Shown here: piece by piece, positions 48,017 through 56,879 of the stretch | How the letters are laid out: each line of letters opens with the position of its first letter | How positions within the stretch are numbered: the stretch's first letter is position 1 | DNA from: Bacteroidia bacterium | Lineage (GTDB): Bacteria; Bacteroidota; Ignavibacteria; SZUA-365 | Direction: 5' to 3' | NCBI GenBank assembly: GCA_027493955.1 | Contig: JAOSJT010000001.1 | Span: forward strand, 3,273,131 to 3,337,130 | DNA: 64,000 nucleotides | The notes under the pieces: model-generated | Database searches by the model: none | Told to the model about the DNA's origin: nothing | What the model saw: the letters and a program-made list of their open reading frames with translations, nothing else | Made by a program: the position numbers and the translations under genes

Positions 48017-50074
48017 ATGAAATTCCGCGCGACACTACTGCTTCTGCTGCTGTTCACCACCGGCGCGGTGGCGCAGGACGATTTGCTCAACTCGGCGCTC
48101 AAGCGCTTCAATCGGGACTCGAGCAATGTAGGATACAGACCGCATCCCGCGTGGAATCCCACCGGTCCGGCGGATCCCTATCGCCTGCCCTGGTTCGACG
48201 CTCTGCTTGCACGTCCGCTGAAAATCCCCTCTTTCACGCGCGAGATGCTGTGGCGCTACCGTATGTGGATGCTGGGCGACAGCAGTAATTTTCCGCGACC
48301 GCTGCTCGCGCAGGTACGTCCGCTTGCCGGACTGATATTCAACTCCGGCCGAAATCTCGGATACAATATCGGACGATATGGGTTCGACTATACACCGGAG
48401 ACGGCAAAAGAGCAGCCCCTGCTGCATGCCATTGAACGACTGTATCGTGAGCGCTCGCAGGATTTGGGAAACCTCATTGTGTATCCGCTGCCTACGCAAC
48501 ATTGGACGGACAGGGAGCAGGAGTTTGCCCGTCTGATTGCACCGCTACCTGAAGATTTGCAGCGCTCCATCGCAAGAATCGTCACCGCCATTGCCGAAGC
48601 GGCCTCCTGGCGCAACCGCTCCCTGGCGCGTATCTCGTCAGCGCAGTTTGCGCACATCTTCTCCTCCACCACGCTGGAGGAGTCACAATGCGACGCGCAT
48701 ACCTTTGACCAAATCGTGTACGATGCAGCAGTGGCCTTTGACGGACACTCCGCCTCCTGGGGCGCAACCATGCTGGCGCAGGCGGTGGAGAAGGAATTCG
48801 ATCTCCTGCGCCGCTATGCGGGAGCGAAATACGCATTTGATATTCCCACGCCGCTCGGGCGCCTGCTCCTGCGCGACGGCGACAACAATGCCCATTATGC
48901 ACAGGATTGTGCCTTGCTCATCGATCTCGGCGGAGACGATGTGTACTACGGCGCGGTGGCCGCCACCTCCCCCACATTGCCCGTTTCCGTGTGCATCGAC
49001 GTCGATGGCGATGACCGTTACATCAACGAACATGCGGGTATTCCCTCGCAGGGCGCGGGCGTACTCGGCATTGCGTTGCTGGCCGATTTGCAGGGCAACG
49101 ACAGCTACAGCTCCCGCACGTTTTCGCAGGGTTGCGGACGTTTCGGCGTCGGCGTGCTGTACGATACGGAGGGCGACGACCGCTACGCCTCGCTCGGCTT
49201 CAGCCAGGGCGCGGGCTTGTACGGCATCGGTGTGCTGTTCGACAGAAGCGGCGACGATGCCTATCACACCGTGTACTACGCACAGGGCTACGGCTTTTCC
49301 AAGGGGCTCGGTTTGCTGGCCGACGCGCGGGGCAACGACAAGTACATTGCGGACGATACCGATCTCATACACACCGGCGATGAAACTCCCCTGCACAACG
49401 AAAGCGACGCGCAGGGCTTTGGTTCGGGCCGGCGCGCCGATCATACCGACGGCCACGACATGTCCGGAGGGATTGGCATTCTCACCGATCTTGAGGGCGA
49501 CGACGAGTATTCCGCGGGAGTGTTCGCTCAGGCCAGCGGCTATTGGTATGGCATGGGCGTGCTGCACGACGCCGCGGGCAACGACAAGTACCGCGGCGTG
49601 TTCTTCAATCTCGGGGCCGCAGCACATTACGCCATCGGCGTGCTGCTCGAGGATGGCGGCGACGACGAATCCGATCTCGTGATGACGCTGGGCTTCGGCA
49701 CGGCGCATGACTGTTCGGCCGCTTTTTACATCGATGCCGGCGGCAATGACCGCTACACCATGAGCAGGGGCGACGAGCGGGCATGCAGTTTCGGCAGCGC
49801 GCTGAACAGCAGCTTCGCCTTGTTCGCCAACATTCGCGGCGACGACAGCTACGCGCCCGTGGGCAACGCCTTCGGGTACGCCACCATGCGCCGGGGCGGC
49901 GAGTGGCGCGAGTACGCCCCCTCCACCGGCCTGTTTTTCGATATCGGCGGCAAAGACACCTACAAGCATACCCGCGCGGCTGACAACAGCGAGTGGATAC
50001 AGACGGAGTCCCCGGGCCAGCACGGCTACGGCGTGGATGCACCCGCGGGTATGATTCGATTTGAGCAGGAGTAG
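48017..50074 (+). CDS. Exported GDDxY-repeat protein of unknown function
   Basis: A 685-residue protein with a signal peptide (1-19). Residues 20-290 are mixed alpha/beta with no family I recognise. From 300 on it is a chain of about 12 repeats of roughly 25-29 residues, each with a strand like GIGVLxD, a turn G-[D/N]-D-x-Y and a [S/A]QG-x-G segment. The turn falls at 306, 331, 360, 386, 412, 439, 494, 521, 548 (degenerate), 576, 608 and 645. The acidic turns could bind calcium, and the regular period suggests a beta-solenoid or propeller. I do not know an experimentally studied member. It stands alone after the amt-porin terminator. Confidence 0.85.
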   Translation: MKFRATLLLLLLFTTGAVAQDDLLNSALKRFNRDSSNVGYRPHPAWNPTGPADPYRLPWFDALLARPLKIPSFTREMLWRYRMWMLGDSSNFPRPLLAQVRPLAGLIFNSGRNLGYNIGRYGFDYTPETAKEQPLLHAIERLYRERSQDLGNLIVYPLPTQHWTDREQEFARLIAPLPEDLQRSIARIVTAIAEAASWRNRSLARISSAQFAHIFSSTTLEESQCDAHTFDQIVYDAAVAFDGHSASWGATMLAQAVEKEFDLLRRYAGAKYAFDIPTPLGRLLLRDGDNNAHYAQDCALLIDLGGDDVYYGAVAATSPTLPVSVCIDVDGDDRYINEHAGIPSQGAGVLGIALLADLQGNDSYSSRTFSQGCGRFGVGVLYDTEGDDRYASLGFSQGAGLYGIGVLFDRSGDDAYHTVYYAQGYGFSKGLGLLADARGNDKYIADDTDLIHTGDETPLHNESDAQGFGSGRRADHTDGHDMSGGIGILTDLEGDDEYSAGVFAQASGYWYGMGVLHDAAGNDKYRGVFFNLGAAAHYAIGVLLEDGGDDESDLVMTLGFGTAHDCSAAFYIDAGGNDRYTMSRGDERACSFGSALNSSFALFANIRGDDSYAPVGNAFGYATMRRGGEWREYAPSTGLFFDIGGKDTYKHTRAADNSEWIQTESPGQHGYGVDAPAGMIRFEQE

Positions 50075-50484
50075 GCGGCGACGGCGGATATTACGCATGT
50101 AGGTCCGGGTATGAGTATCCCGTACCGCAGGTTTGCCATGTTATTATAAAGGATTGCCTGACTAAGAGGATCCTGCGCAGGTTCGGGGAATGGCGCATTA
50201 TAACCAGACAGATCATATCCTATTTACCGATTATTCTGTCCTCTGTGATTTATTATCACTCGCGATCACTCGTGCAAAGTTGTCACGCGCATAGTGGCAT
50301 TTATTCACGTATTTGCGGCATCGCAGGCTCAAGTATATTATGAGCTGTAATCCGCATATTGTTCAATATCATAATGTTACCCCCCCCATTTAGGATGTGT
50401 ATTTCGTATTCTGGCCCAATATTTGCTGCTTTAATTGTATCCAGGTTAACTGGCTCTTTTTATACACATTCCAGAGAGGTGAGA
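50075..50484. other. A/T-rich non-coding spacer
   Basis: About 410 bases, visibly richer in A/T than the genes before it, with many TATTA/ATAAT stretches and a run of eight C (about 50382-50389). No gene, terminator hairpin or repeat is convincing. It should hold the promoter of the small exported protein that follows. Confidence 0.5.
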
Positions 50485-50889
50485 ATGAAACGGGTTGTGA
50501 TGCGAATCGTAATCGCCATTGCCTTGATGATGGCTGGCACAATGGTCTCCGCCAATCCCCTACCTGGCGAGAGAAAGGAGGAGAAGCAATCACTGGAAAA
50601 CAGCATCAGTCTGTCTACTGCTGACATGCTCGGGATTCCGGCCTCCATTGATGGTCATGCGTGGTTGAAGGGCTTCGAGGGTAATTGGACCATATGGGTA
50701 TGTAAGCCTCCATATAACGTCAAGTGTGCCACGTGGGAATTCACAGCAACAGGTGTCAGAAATGTCGTCATCGACCCGGAAGGCAACACCATCGGTCCCA
50801 TCTACTATCCCGTAGCACTCTATCAGGAAGTAGAAGGCGGAGCGGACGGAACCGAATATTGGTTCAATGAGGCGGATTACGTAGAATAG
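50485..50889 (+). CDS. Small exported protein of unknown function
   Basis: A 134-residue protein with a classical signal peptide (MKRVVMRIVIAIALMMAGTMVSA). The mature part is acidic and contains one likely disulfide pair in WVCKPPYNVKCATWEF and a Gly/Tyr-rich end (GPIYYPVALYQEVEGG). ATG 50485 has AGAGGTGAG just upstream. I recognise no family. It lies 64 bases before a larger exported protein on the same strand, and both sit in an A/T-richer patch, so they probably arrived or act together. Confidence 0.65.
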   Translation: MKRVVMRIVIAIALMMAGTMVSANPLPGERKEEKQSLENSISLSTADMLGIPASIDGHAWLKGFEGNWTIWVCKPPYNVKCATWEFTATGVRNVVIDPEGNTIGPIYYPVALYQEVEGGADGTEYWFNEADYVE

Positions 50890-50953
50890 TGAACGAGTCA
50901 CCCGGTACGGCCACATGATTGCATGCGGGCGTACCATAATGCAAGGTACCAGC

Positions 50954-52594
50954 ATGAAAAGCTTTTCCACAGTCTTTGCAGGTCTCCTGTTTTTATTTAC
51001 CACCGGAATTGCACAGGGAAACATTCAGGAGTCCCGACCGTACGACCTGCTCGTTGCGGCGATGAGGACTTCTTCGCAGAAAGAGTGCTCTGCGAATCTT
51101 GCATTCTTTGTGAAGCCCAACCGCAGTTGCGTCAAATGCAGCATTCAGCTCGAATTACTTCAGAATCGGATCACGGAGAAAGTATCGACACTGTGTATGG
51201 CGAATGTGATCGTATGCGACAGATTGGTGGAGGCCAGAAATATTTCTAAAGGAATGTCGAACAGGAGCAACGTGACGGCCATCCCCGATGACGGAACGAT
51301 GCTCTCAGTGTACTTTCCCGACAGAACCCGGACGAATGTTCTTTGGTGGCTCTATATCGACGAAGCGGCGGAAATGTTCAGATCGGGAGTGATAAGCGAA
51401 ATTGATTTTGATGATACTCAATTGTTATCTCTTATCGATTCCGTCGACCGCAAGCGACGCGAAGTGCAACCCGCGTCTCTTCTGACTCTTGCGGAGATAC
51501 CCGGCCTGGAAATGTCTCAGCCCCGTCTCGGGAATACCATGTTCGACTCTCTCTTCCTGGTCTACGATACGAGTATACCGACGATCGCAGTGTATGAAAT
51601 CGAACATGGCTCGTTGCTGCATGCGGTTTCCCTCGATACCGCCAGGATAGAGTTAGCGTGCGTATCGGGAGAGTCGCTGTACAAGGATAAGAATGGGCTG
51701 CATCCCACGGTAGAAATCGGCGGCCTGGTTGCGGATTCGGCCGGAATGATACACATATTCTTTAACGCGATGTTGCAACGCGAGCGAGACGAGGGCGGAT
51801 CGAAGGTCATGGGTGTGTACCGTGCTCCCATGCATGTCGTGTATGACTATATCAGAAAAAGATTTGTATCGATTTTCAGATTCGGGGACAATTACTCCGG
51901 TGTCGAATCCAATCCATCCATTCTGGGAAGCAGTCTCTATCTGTCCGGACAGAAATACACAGGCGCCACCTTCCCTATAGAAAATTACGACAGCTTGTTT
52001 TCCGCCTTCGAGTTCAACCTGAGTGACTATACACTGAAACCTGTGCTGACCTCTGACTCAGTGTACCGCAACTGTCGATTGGGCCTTAATTTCCTCAACA
52101 CGTATTCGGCTGTAAGCGGAAATTCTGTGTTCGCCGTGCAGACGCTGGGCAGCAGAATATACAATCTGTCCAAGGACAAGAGCGAAGCAATCGTGACCAA
52201 GGATTACATTCTGCCCGAAGAGCATCTGCTCGTCAACGGCATGTGCGATGACGCGAGTGTTAATATCCTGGCTGCATTAATGAGGAACCCTCCGAAAACA
52301 AGTATTGACGGACTCTTTTCAATTTCGGACACCGTACTCATGGTTATTGTCGTTGACCGGTCGTATACCGATGGTGGAAGGAAGAACACGTTTCGGTATC
52401 ACCTGGAATTCCTGTCCGCCGTGACGTTGAGTGGCATCGCGACAAGGTATATAAGCACCTCCGAGGCAGACGGTCACATCCGCGGATACTGCATTGCCAG
52501 GATGCAGCAGCTGGGAGCGACGAAGCCACGCTTGTTGGCTTTGTACAAGAATAGGAAAGGACTGTTTATACGTTGCTATGATTTGTCATGGTAG
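50954..52594 (+). CDS. Exported protein, possible thioredoxin-like N-domain plus beta-propeller
   Basis: A 546-residue protein with a signal peptide (1-20). Near residue 55 it has RSCVKCSIQLELLQNRI, a CxxC followed by a helix, and strands before and after it that could form a degenerate thioredoxin fold. The rest (about 180-546) is beta-rich with repeated strand patterns (FLVYDTSIPTIAVYEIEHGS, HVVYDYIRKRFVSIFRFGDNYSG), which would fit a beta-propeller. No family is certain. Codons AGA, AGG and ATA are more common than in neighbours. ATG 50954 follows AAGG. A perfect palindrome terminator lies 80 bases downstream. Confidence 0.6.
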   Translation: MKSFSTVFAGLLFLFTTGIAQGNIQESRPYDLLVAAMRTSSQKECSANLAFFVKPNRSCVKCSIQLELLQNRITEKVSTLCMANVIVCDRLVEARNISKGMSNRSNVTAIPDDGTMLSVYFPDRTRTNVLWWLYIDEAAEMFRSGVISEIDFDDTQLLSLIDSVDRKRREVQPASLLTLAEIPGLEMSQPRLGNTMFDSLFLVYDTSIPTIAVYEIEHGSLLHAVSLDTARIELACVSGESLYKDKNGLHPTVEIGGLVADSAGMIHIFFNAMLQRERDEGGSKVMGVYRAPMHVVYDYIRKRFVSIFRFGDNYSGVESNPSILGSSLYLSGQKYTGATFPIENYDSLFSAFEFNLSDYTLKPVLTSDSVYRNCRLGLNFLNTYSAVSGNSVFAVQTLGSRIYNLSKDKSEAIVTKDYILPEEHLLVNGMCDDASVNILAALMRNPPKTSIDGLFSISDTVLMVIVVDRSYTDGGRKNTFRYHLEFLSAVTLSGIATRYISTSEADGHIRGYCIARMQQLGATKPRLLALYKNRKGLFIRCYDLSW

Positions 52595-53020
52595 GACATG
52601 TCACTCACCCGATCTTTGCGTGGTGCGAACGTACCGATTCCTGCATAGATCATATCGGTGATAGGATTCCCAAAAGAACACGCGCCGGCCGGCGCGTGTT
52701 TTCATTCAAGCTTCCGCTTCTCTTGTTCCCACAACCGTCCGCCTGACGGACTTCCTCCATCAGTCCGAAACGGCTTCCAAAAATTCTGACTATTCCATGT
52801 CGGGATACGGCGGGAATAGCTTCTTGATGAAGAGCAGCGATTCCGACGGGCTGTTTTGTGTTCGCTTGTGCTTCAGACTCCAACCCCGAAGGAAACTCCG
52901 TCAGGAGCGTTCATCTTTGCTCTCATCTCCATTGAGCCGCGTTTTCCGATGGACAGAACTTTTCGTAATATTAAAAATTGTAACCGTTTCACATTTCTCG
53001 TCTCCCGGTAAGCGTACACC
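52595..53020. other. Non-coding spacer before glyS
   Basis: About 425 bases. It holds the terminator at 52672-52706 and then sequence with short open frames on both strands that lack homology or ribosome-binding sites. The last 80 bases are A/T-rich and should carry the glyS promoter, but no consensus pair with good spacing is visible. Confidence 0.5.
52672..52706 (+). terminator. Palindromic terminator closing the A/T-rich islet
   Basis: A perfect 24-base palindrome (52677-52700, arm AACACGCGCCGG) followed by TTCATT and preceded by A-rich sequence. It ends transcription from the exported-protein gene. Confidence 0.75.
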
Positions 53021-54505
53021 ATGGCAAAAGCACAGCAAGGCACTCTCGAAAAAATCGTCTCCCTGTCCAAGCGTCGGGGGTTCATCTTTCAATCATCGGA
53101 AATCTACAGCGGGTTGAACGGCTGTTGGGATTACGGTCCATTGGGCGTGGAGCTGCTGCGCAACGTGAAGGACTCCTGGTGGCGCGCGATGACCTATCGC
53201 GACGATATCGAGGGGCTGGACGCATCCATACTGATGCACCCGCGGGTGTGGGAAGCTTCAGGACATGTGGAAAACTTTACCGATCCCATGGTGGACTGCA
53301 AGCAGTGCAAAAGCCGCTATCGCCTGGATGTGCTGTACGAAAGCTACAACGAGAAGCGCCGCAAGAAAATCGTGACGGCGTGGACGGCATTGCTGACCGA
53401 CGAAGCGCGCGACGGCATCGCAGCGATGAGCGAAGAGGAGAAGCACGAAGCCGCCGGCAACGCGCTGGTGGATGATGCGGCCATCTTCGAAAATCTGAAC
53501 GAACAGCAGCTTCTCGTGTGTCCGAACTGCGGTGCGACGGGGACGTTTACGCTGCCGAGAAAATTCAACCTGATGTTCAAGACCTTTATCGGCCCCGTGG
53601 AGGACAGCAGCGCGACGGTGTTTCTGCGTCCCGAAACCGCGCAGGGAATTTTCGTGAATTTCTCCAACGTCCTGCAGGCCACGCGGCAGAAAGTGCCCTT
53701 CGGCATTGCCCAGATCGGCAAGGCCTTCCGCAACGAGATCAACACGAAGAACTTCCTCTTCCGCACCCGAGAATTCGAGCAGATGGAAATGCAGTTCTTC
53801 GTGCGTCCAGGCAGCGACGACGAATGGTACGAGCAATGGCGCGAGATGCGCATGAACTGGTTCGTCGAAAACGGCATGCGCAAGGACAAGCTCCGCTTCC
53901 ATCCGCATGCGCCCGAGAAGCTCGCGCATTATGCCAAGGCGGCGGTGGACATCGAGTACGAGTTTCCCTTCGGCTGGGGAGAAATCGAAGGCATTCATAA
54001 CCGCACGAATTTCGATCTCTCCCGCCACACCGAATATTCGGGAAAAGGCCTGGACTATTTCGACACCGAGACACAAGAAAAATACATCCCCTTCGTGATC
54101 GAGACGTCCGCGGGCGCGAGCCGTTCGCTCATGGCGTTTCTTGTGGACGCGTACGACGAAGAGGAAGTGGAAGGCGAGGTGCGCACCGTGCTGCGCTTCC
54201 ATCCGAAGCTCGCTCCCTTCAAGGCCGCCGTCCTGCCGCTGGTCAATCGCGACGGCATGGACGAACTCGGCCTCGCGCTCTACCGCGATCTGCAGAAAGA
54301 CCTCAAGGTGTTCTATGACGACAGCGGCTCCGTCGGCCGCCGCTACCGTCGCCAAGGACGAAATCGGCACCCCTTCGCTTTCACGATTGACTCACAGACG
54401 CTCGAAGACCGCACCGTCACCGTACGCGAACGCGACAGCATGCAGCAGGAGCGCATCGGCATGGATAATGTGCGGGCGTATTTGCTGGAGAGGTTGAAAG
54501 GGTAG
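53021..54505 (+). CDS. glyS: Glycyl-tRNA synthetase (dimeric type) with compensating frameshifts
   Basis: Class II synthetase of the alpha-2 type, 494 residues, charging tRNA-Gly. Visible: SSEIYSGLNGCWDYGPLGVELLRN, HPRVWEASGHVENFTDP, two zinc-type pairs (DCKQCKSRY, LVCPNCGATG), RPETAQGIFVNF, FRNEINTKNFLFRTREFEQMEMQFF and the C-terminal anticodon-binding domain. In that domain the near-invariant RRYRRQDEIGTPF reads RRYRRQGRNRHPF (residues 446-451 altered). The +1 frame of the same bases encodes DEIGTP, so one extra G near 54356 and one missing C near 54371 shift the frame out and back. This is either a sequencing error pair or a real mutation. ATG 53021 lies 11 bases after a GGTAAG. Confidence 0.92.
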   Translation: MAKAQQGTLEKIVSLSKRRGFIFQSSEIYSGLNGCWDYGPLGVELLRNVKDSWWRAMTYRDDIEGLDASILMHPRVWEASGHVENFTDPMVDCKQCKSRYRLDVLYESYNEKRRKKIVTAWTALLTDEARDGIAAMSEEEKHEAAGNALVDDAAIFENLNEQQLLVCPNCGATGTFTLPRKFNLMFKTFIGPVEDSSATVFLRPETAQGIFVNFSNVLQATRQKVPFGIAQIGKAFRNEINTKNFLFRTREFEQMEMQFFVRPGSDDEWYEQWREMRMNWFVENGMRKDKLRFHPHAPEKLAHYAKAAVDIEYEFPFGWGEIEGIHNRTNFDLSRHTEYSGKGLDYFDTETQEKYIPFVIETSAGASRSLMAFLVDAYDEEEVEGEVRTVLRFHPKLAPFKAAVLPLVNRDGMDELGLALYRDLQKDLKVFYDDSGSVGRRYRRQGRNRHPFAFTIDSQTLEDRTVTVRERDSMQQERIGMDNVRAYLLERLKG

Positions 54506-54510
54506 GATCG

Positions 54511-54583
54511 TGAAAAGGTAAAAAGGAGAAAAGGTAAAAAGGTAAGAGTGCATATCGGATAGCATCTTACCTTTTCTCCTTTT
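54511..54583. repeat. A/G-rich low-complexity inverted repeat
   Basis: AAAAGGAGAAAAGGTAA (54521-54537) is exactly complementary to 54567-54583 across a 29-base spacer. The left side also repeats AAGGTAAAAAGG units. It lies just past glyS and may act as a terminator-like hairpin or be an unstable microsatellite. Confidence 0.7.
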
Positions 54584-54607
54584 CATCCCGCCGCAGCGAG
54601 TCTTCGA

Positions 54608-54690
54608 CTGTTCACGATCCCACCCTTTTCACCTCTTCACCTTTTTTCCTTTTCACCATCTCACCTTCTCACGATCCTCCACCCTTCTCA
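54608..54690. repeat. C/T-rich low-complexity tract
   Basis: Runs of TTCACC, CCTTTT and a repeated CACGATCCTCC (two copies near 54670 and 54690) continue the purine/pyrimidine asymmetry seen at 54511. It reaches the 3' end of the small membrane-protein gene on the minus strand. Confidence 0.6.
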
Positions 54691-54987
54691 CGATCCTCCG
54701 GTACGTGCGAGGCGATTGTTCAAACTGTCGATGACTTCACGGGCGAGGGGACGGAGGTCTGGGCGGACGACGGCAAGCGACTCGGCGCTGCGTATACGAC
54801 GCTCCGCGAGGATACGGGAAAATGTCAGGGAATAATCCATTCTGTCGTTGAGGTAGAGCTCCAGGGCTTCCTCCGGTGTTCGCGATTCGCGAGTGTTTTC
54901 CGAAACATGCGCAGGGCGCCAAAGAATGACGACGCCGAGAACGATGACGGACACAATGCCTGTATAGAGAAAGATTTTTTTTGCCAT
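54688..54987 (-). CDS. Small single-pass membrane protein
   Basis: A 99-residue protein with one N-terminal helix (KIFLYTGIVSVIVLGVVILW) and a helical, charged extracytoplasmic or cytoplasmic remainder (TPEEALELYLNDRMDYSLTFSRILAERRI). No family recognised. ATG 54987 directly precedes the helix; the longer upstream frame adds an unrelated Cys-rich stretch. Divergent from the NtrC-type regulator gene. Its end runs into the C/T-rich repeat, so the C-terminus may not be conserved. Confidence 0.55.
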   Translation of the reverse strand: MAKKIFLYTGIVSVIVLGVVILWRPAHVSENTRESRTPEEALELYLNDRMDYSLTFSRILAERRIRSAESLAVVRPDLRPLAREVIDSLNNRLARTGGS

Positions 54988-55312
54988 AACTCGCACGAGT
55001 GGAACCGCGCACCCACAGTGTGCGGATGCGTATCTACAAAATAGCGATTCGGGACGCAACTTTCGCGTTCCCCGCAGCTATCCGGAGAACACCAGTGCGT
55101 TATTGCTCGCGCCCAAGCCTCCGAACCGGAAATCACGCAGGGTTCCCACATCATGTGCGCAACGGCCTCCGTATCTCACGTGAAGTCCCGACATCCTGTA
55201 CGTTGACCGTCGGTACAAGCCGGCGTTCATTGGGGATACTCGGGAATTCGGAGGATTTTGTGTATACTATGTGCATAGGCATCCTGGCCCTCCCCATCAC
55301 GAATGACATCTT
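54988..55312. other. Divergent spacer before the NtrC-type regulator
   Basis: About 325 bases between divergent genes. A TATACTATG (about 55263-55271) some 45 bases before the regulator ATG is a possible -10 region, without a good -35. No hairpins or repeats seen. Confidence 0.4.
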
Positions 55313-56698
55313 ATGGGTAGCCATCTCATCTTTATCACTGATGATGATTATTCGTTGCGCCGTCTCCTCGAAGTGACCATCACTTCGTGGGGCTACGAAA
55401 CGAAAAGTTTCAACACCGGCGAAGCGTTGCTTCGTAGTCTGGACGAGCGACCGGACGTCGTGCTCCTCGACCACATGTTGCCGGGAATGTCCGGTCTCGA
55501 AGTACTGGGTGCGCTGCGCAAGGAAATTCCGGATCTGCCCGTCATCATGCTCTCGGCACAGTCCAAGATTGACGTCGCCGTGGAAATCATGCGGTCCGGT
55601 GCCACAGATTATTTCAGCAAGCCGGTGGATCTCAAACGTCTGCAGCTGTCGCTGCAGAATGCCGTGCATCTCCATACGCTGCGCGAAAAGGTCAGGGAAT
55701 TGCAGGACACACTCGAGAAGAATGTGCGCTACGACAATATCGTGTCGAGCTCGGGAGTGATGCAGGACGTATTGAAAATGGTGGAGCGGGCATCACGCAG
55801 CGACATCACCGTGCTCATCGAAGGAGAGAGCGGTACCGGTAAGGAGCTGATCGCGCGGGCCATTCACTACAACGGCGTACGCAAAGACGGTCCGTTCATC
55901 ATCATCAATTGCGCGGCCATCCCGCGCGATCTGCTCGAGAGCGAGCTGTTCGGCCATGAGCGCGGCGCGTTCACCGGCGCGATTGAGAGAAAGATCGGAA
56001 AATTCGAGGCCGCGCATGGCGGAACCATTTTTCTTGATGAAATCGGTGAAATGGATGCCACGCTGCAGGCCAAGCTCCTGCGTGTGATACAGGAGCGCCA
56101 ATTCGAACGCGTCGGCGGCGTTGATACCATCCGCACGGACGTACGCATCATCTCGGCGACGAACAGAAATCTGCGCACCATGGCCGCGGAGCGTCAGTTC
56201 CGCGAAGATCTGTACTACCGTTTATCCACATTTCCGATTATTATCCCGCCTTTGCGCGACCGTGCCGTCGAGATCCCGCTGCTCGCGGATCACTTTCTCA
56301 ACCTCTTCGCCACGCGTGAAGGTAAGGCCCCGATGCGCATTACCCCCGCCGCCTACGACATATTAAAGACCTACCCCTGGCCGGGGAACGTCCGTGAATT
56401 GCAGAGCGTCATTGAACGCAGTGTGATACTCAGCGATGACAATGTGATCGGAGAGGACGACCTGCCGCTTTCGCTGTATCAGCCCGAGGAGAGCAGTCCG
56501 TACGATCCGGATGCACCGTTGCTTTTCCGGAGCAGGAACGACATCATTTCTCTGGAAAAAATCAAGGAGAGCGCGCTGCGCCGCGCCTTGCTGCTGTGCG
56601 ACGGCAATGCGTCCGAAGCTGCGCGATTGCTGGAAATCGGTCGAACGACGTTGTATGACCTCGTAAAAAAATACGGTATTCCTCTCGAGCGCGCGTGA
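55313..56698 (+). CDS. NtrC-family sigma-54 response regulator
   Basis: A 461-residue response regulator: receiver (about 4-118) with acidic DDD at 10-12, phospho-acceptor Asp53 in LLDHMLPG and Lys103 in FSKPVD; AAA+ domain with Walker A GESGTGKE (171-178), GAFTGA (218-223) and GGTIFLDEIGEM; and a C-terminal Fis-type helix-turn-helix (ASEAARLLEIGRTTLYDLVKKYGI). It activates sigma-54 promoters when phosphorylated. No classic cognate sensor kinase is directly adjacent; the REC-histidine kinase 180 bases downstream on the other strand is a candidate partner. No clear ribosome-binding site at ATG 55313. Confidence 0.93.
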   Translation: MGSHLIFITDDDYSLRRLLEVTITSWGYETKSFNTGEALLRSLDERPDVVLLDHMLPGMSGLEVLGALRKEIPDLPVIMLSAQSKIDVAVEIMRSGATDYFSKPVDLKRLQLSLQNAVHLHTLREKVRELQDTLEKNVRYDNIVSSSGVMQDVLKMVERASRSDITVLIEGESGTGKELIARAIHYNGVRKDGPFIIINCAAIPRDLLESELFGHERGAFTGAIERKIGKFEAAHGGTIFLDEIGEMDATLQAKLLRVIQERQFERVGGVDTIRTDVRIISATNRNLRTMAAERQFREDLYYRLSTFPIIIPPLRDRAVEIPLLADHFLNLFATREGKAPMRITPAAYDILKTYPWPGNVRELQSVIERSVILSDDNVIGEDDLPLSLYQPEESSPYDPDAPLLFRSRNDIISLEKIKESALRRALLLCDGNASEAARLLEIGRTTLYDLVKKYGIPLERA

Positions 56699-56879
56699 GT
56701 GCGCCCCTACTCCACAGAGCAAATAGTATCGGTACAGACATTTCTTTGGATGTTCGCTGCCCCGGATGCGGGACAGCCGTGCCGGGACAGTCGCTGCCGG
56801 CAACCACCCTCTCTCCTGTCAACAACCATTTTCACGAGAAGCCGACAGCGAAGCGACTGATGTACCGGCAGAGGAGATT

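Noticed and set aside
52650-52883. A 77-residue minus-strand frame downstream of the A/T-rich islet
   Set aside because: It overlaps the palindromic terminator and shows no homology or translation signal.
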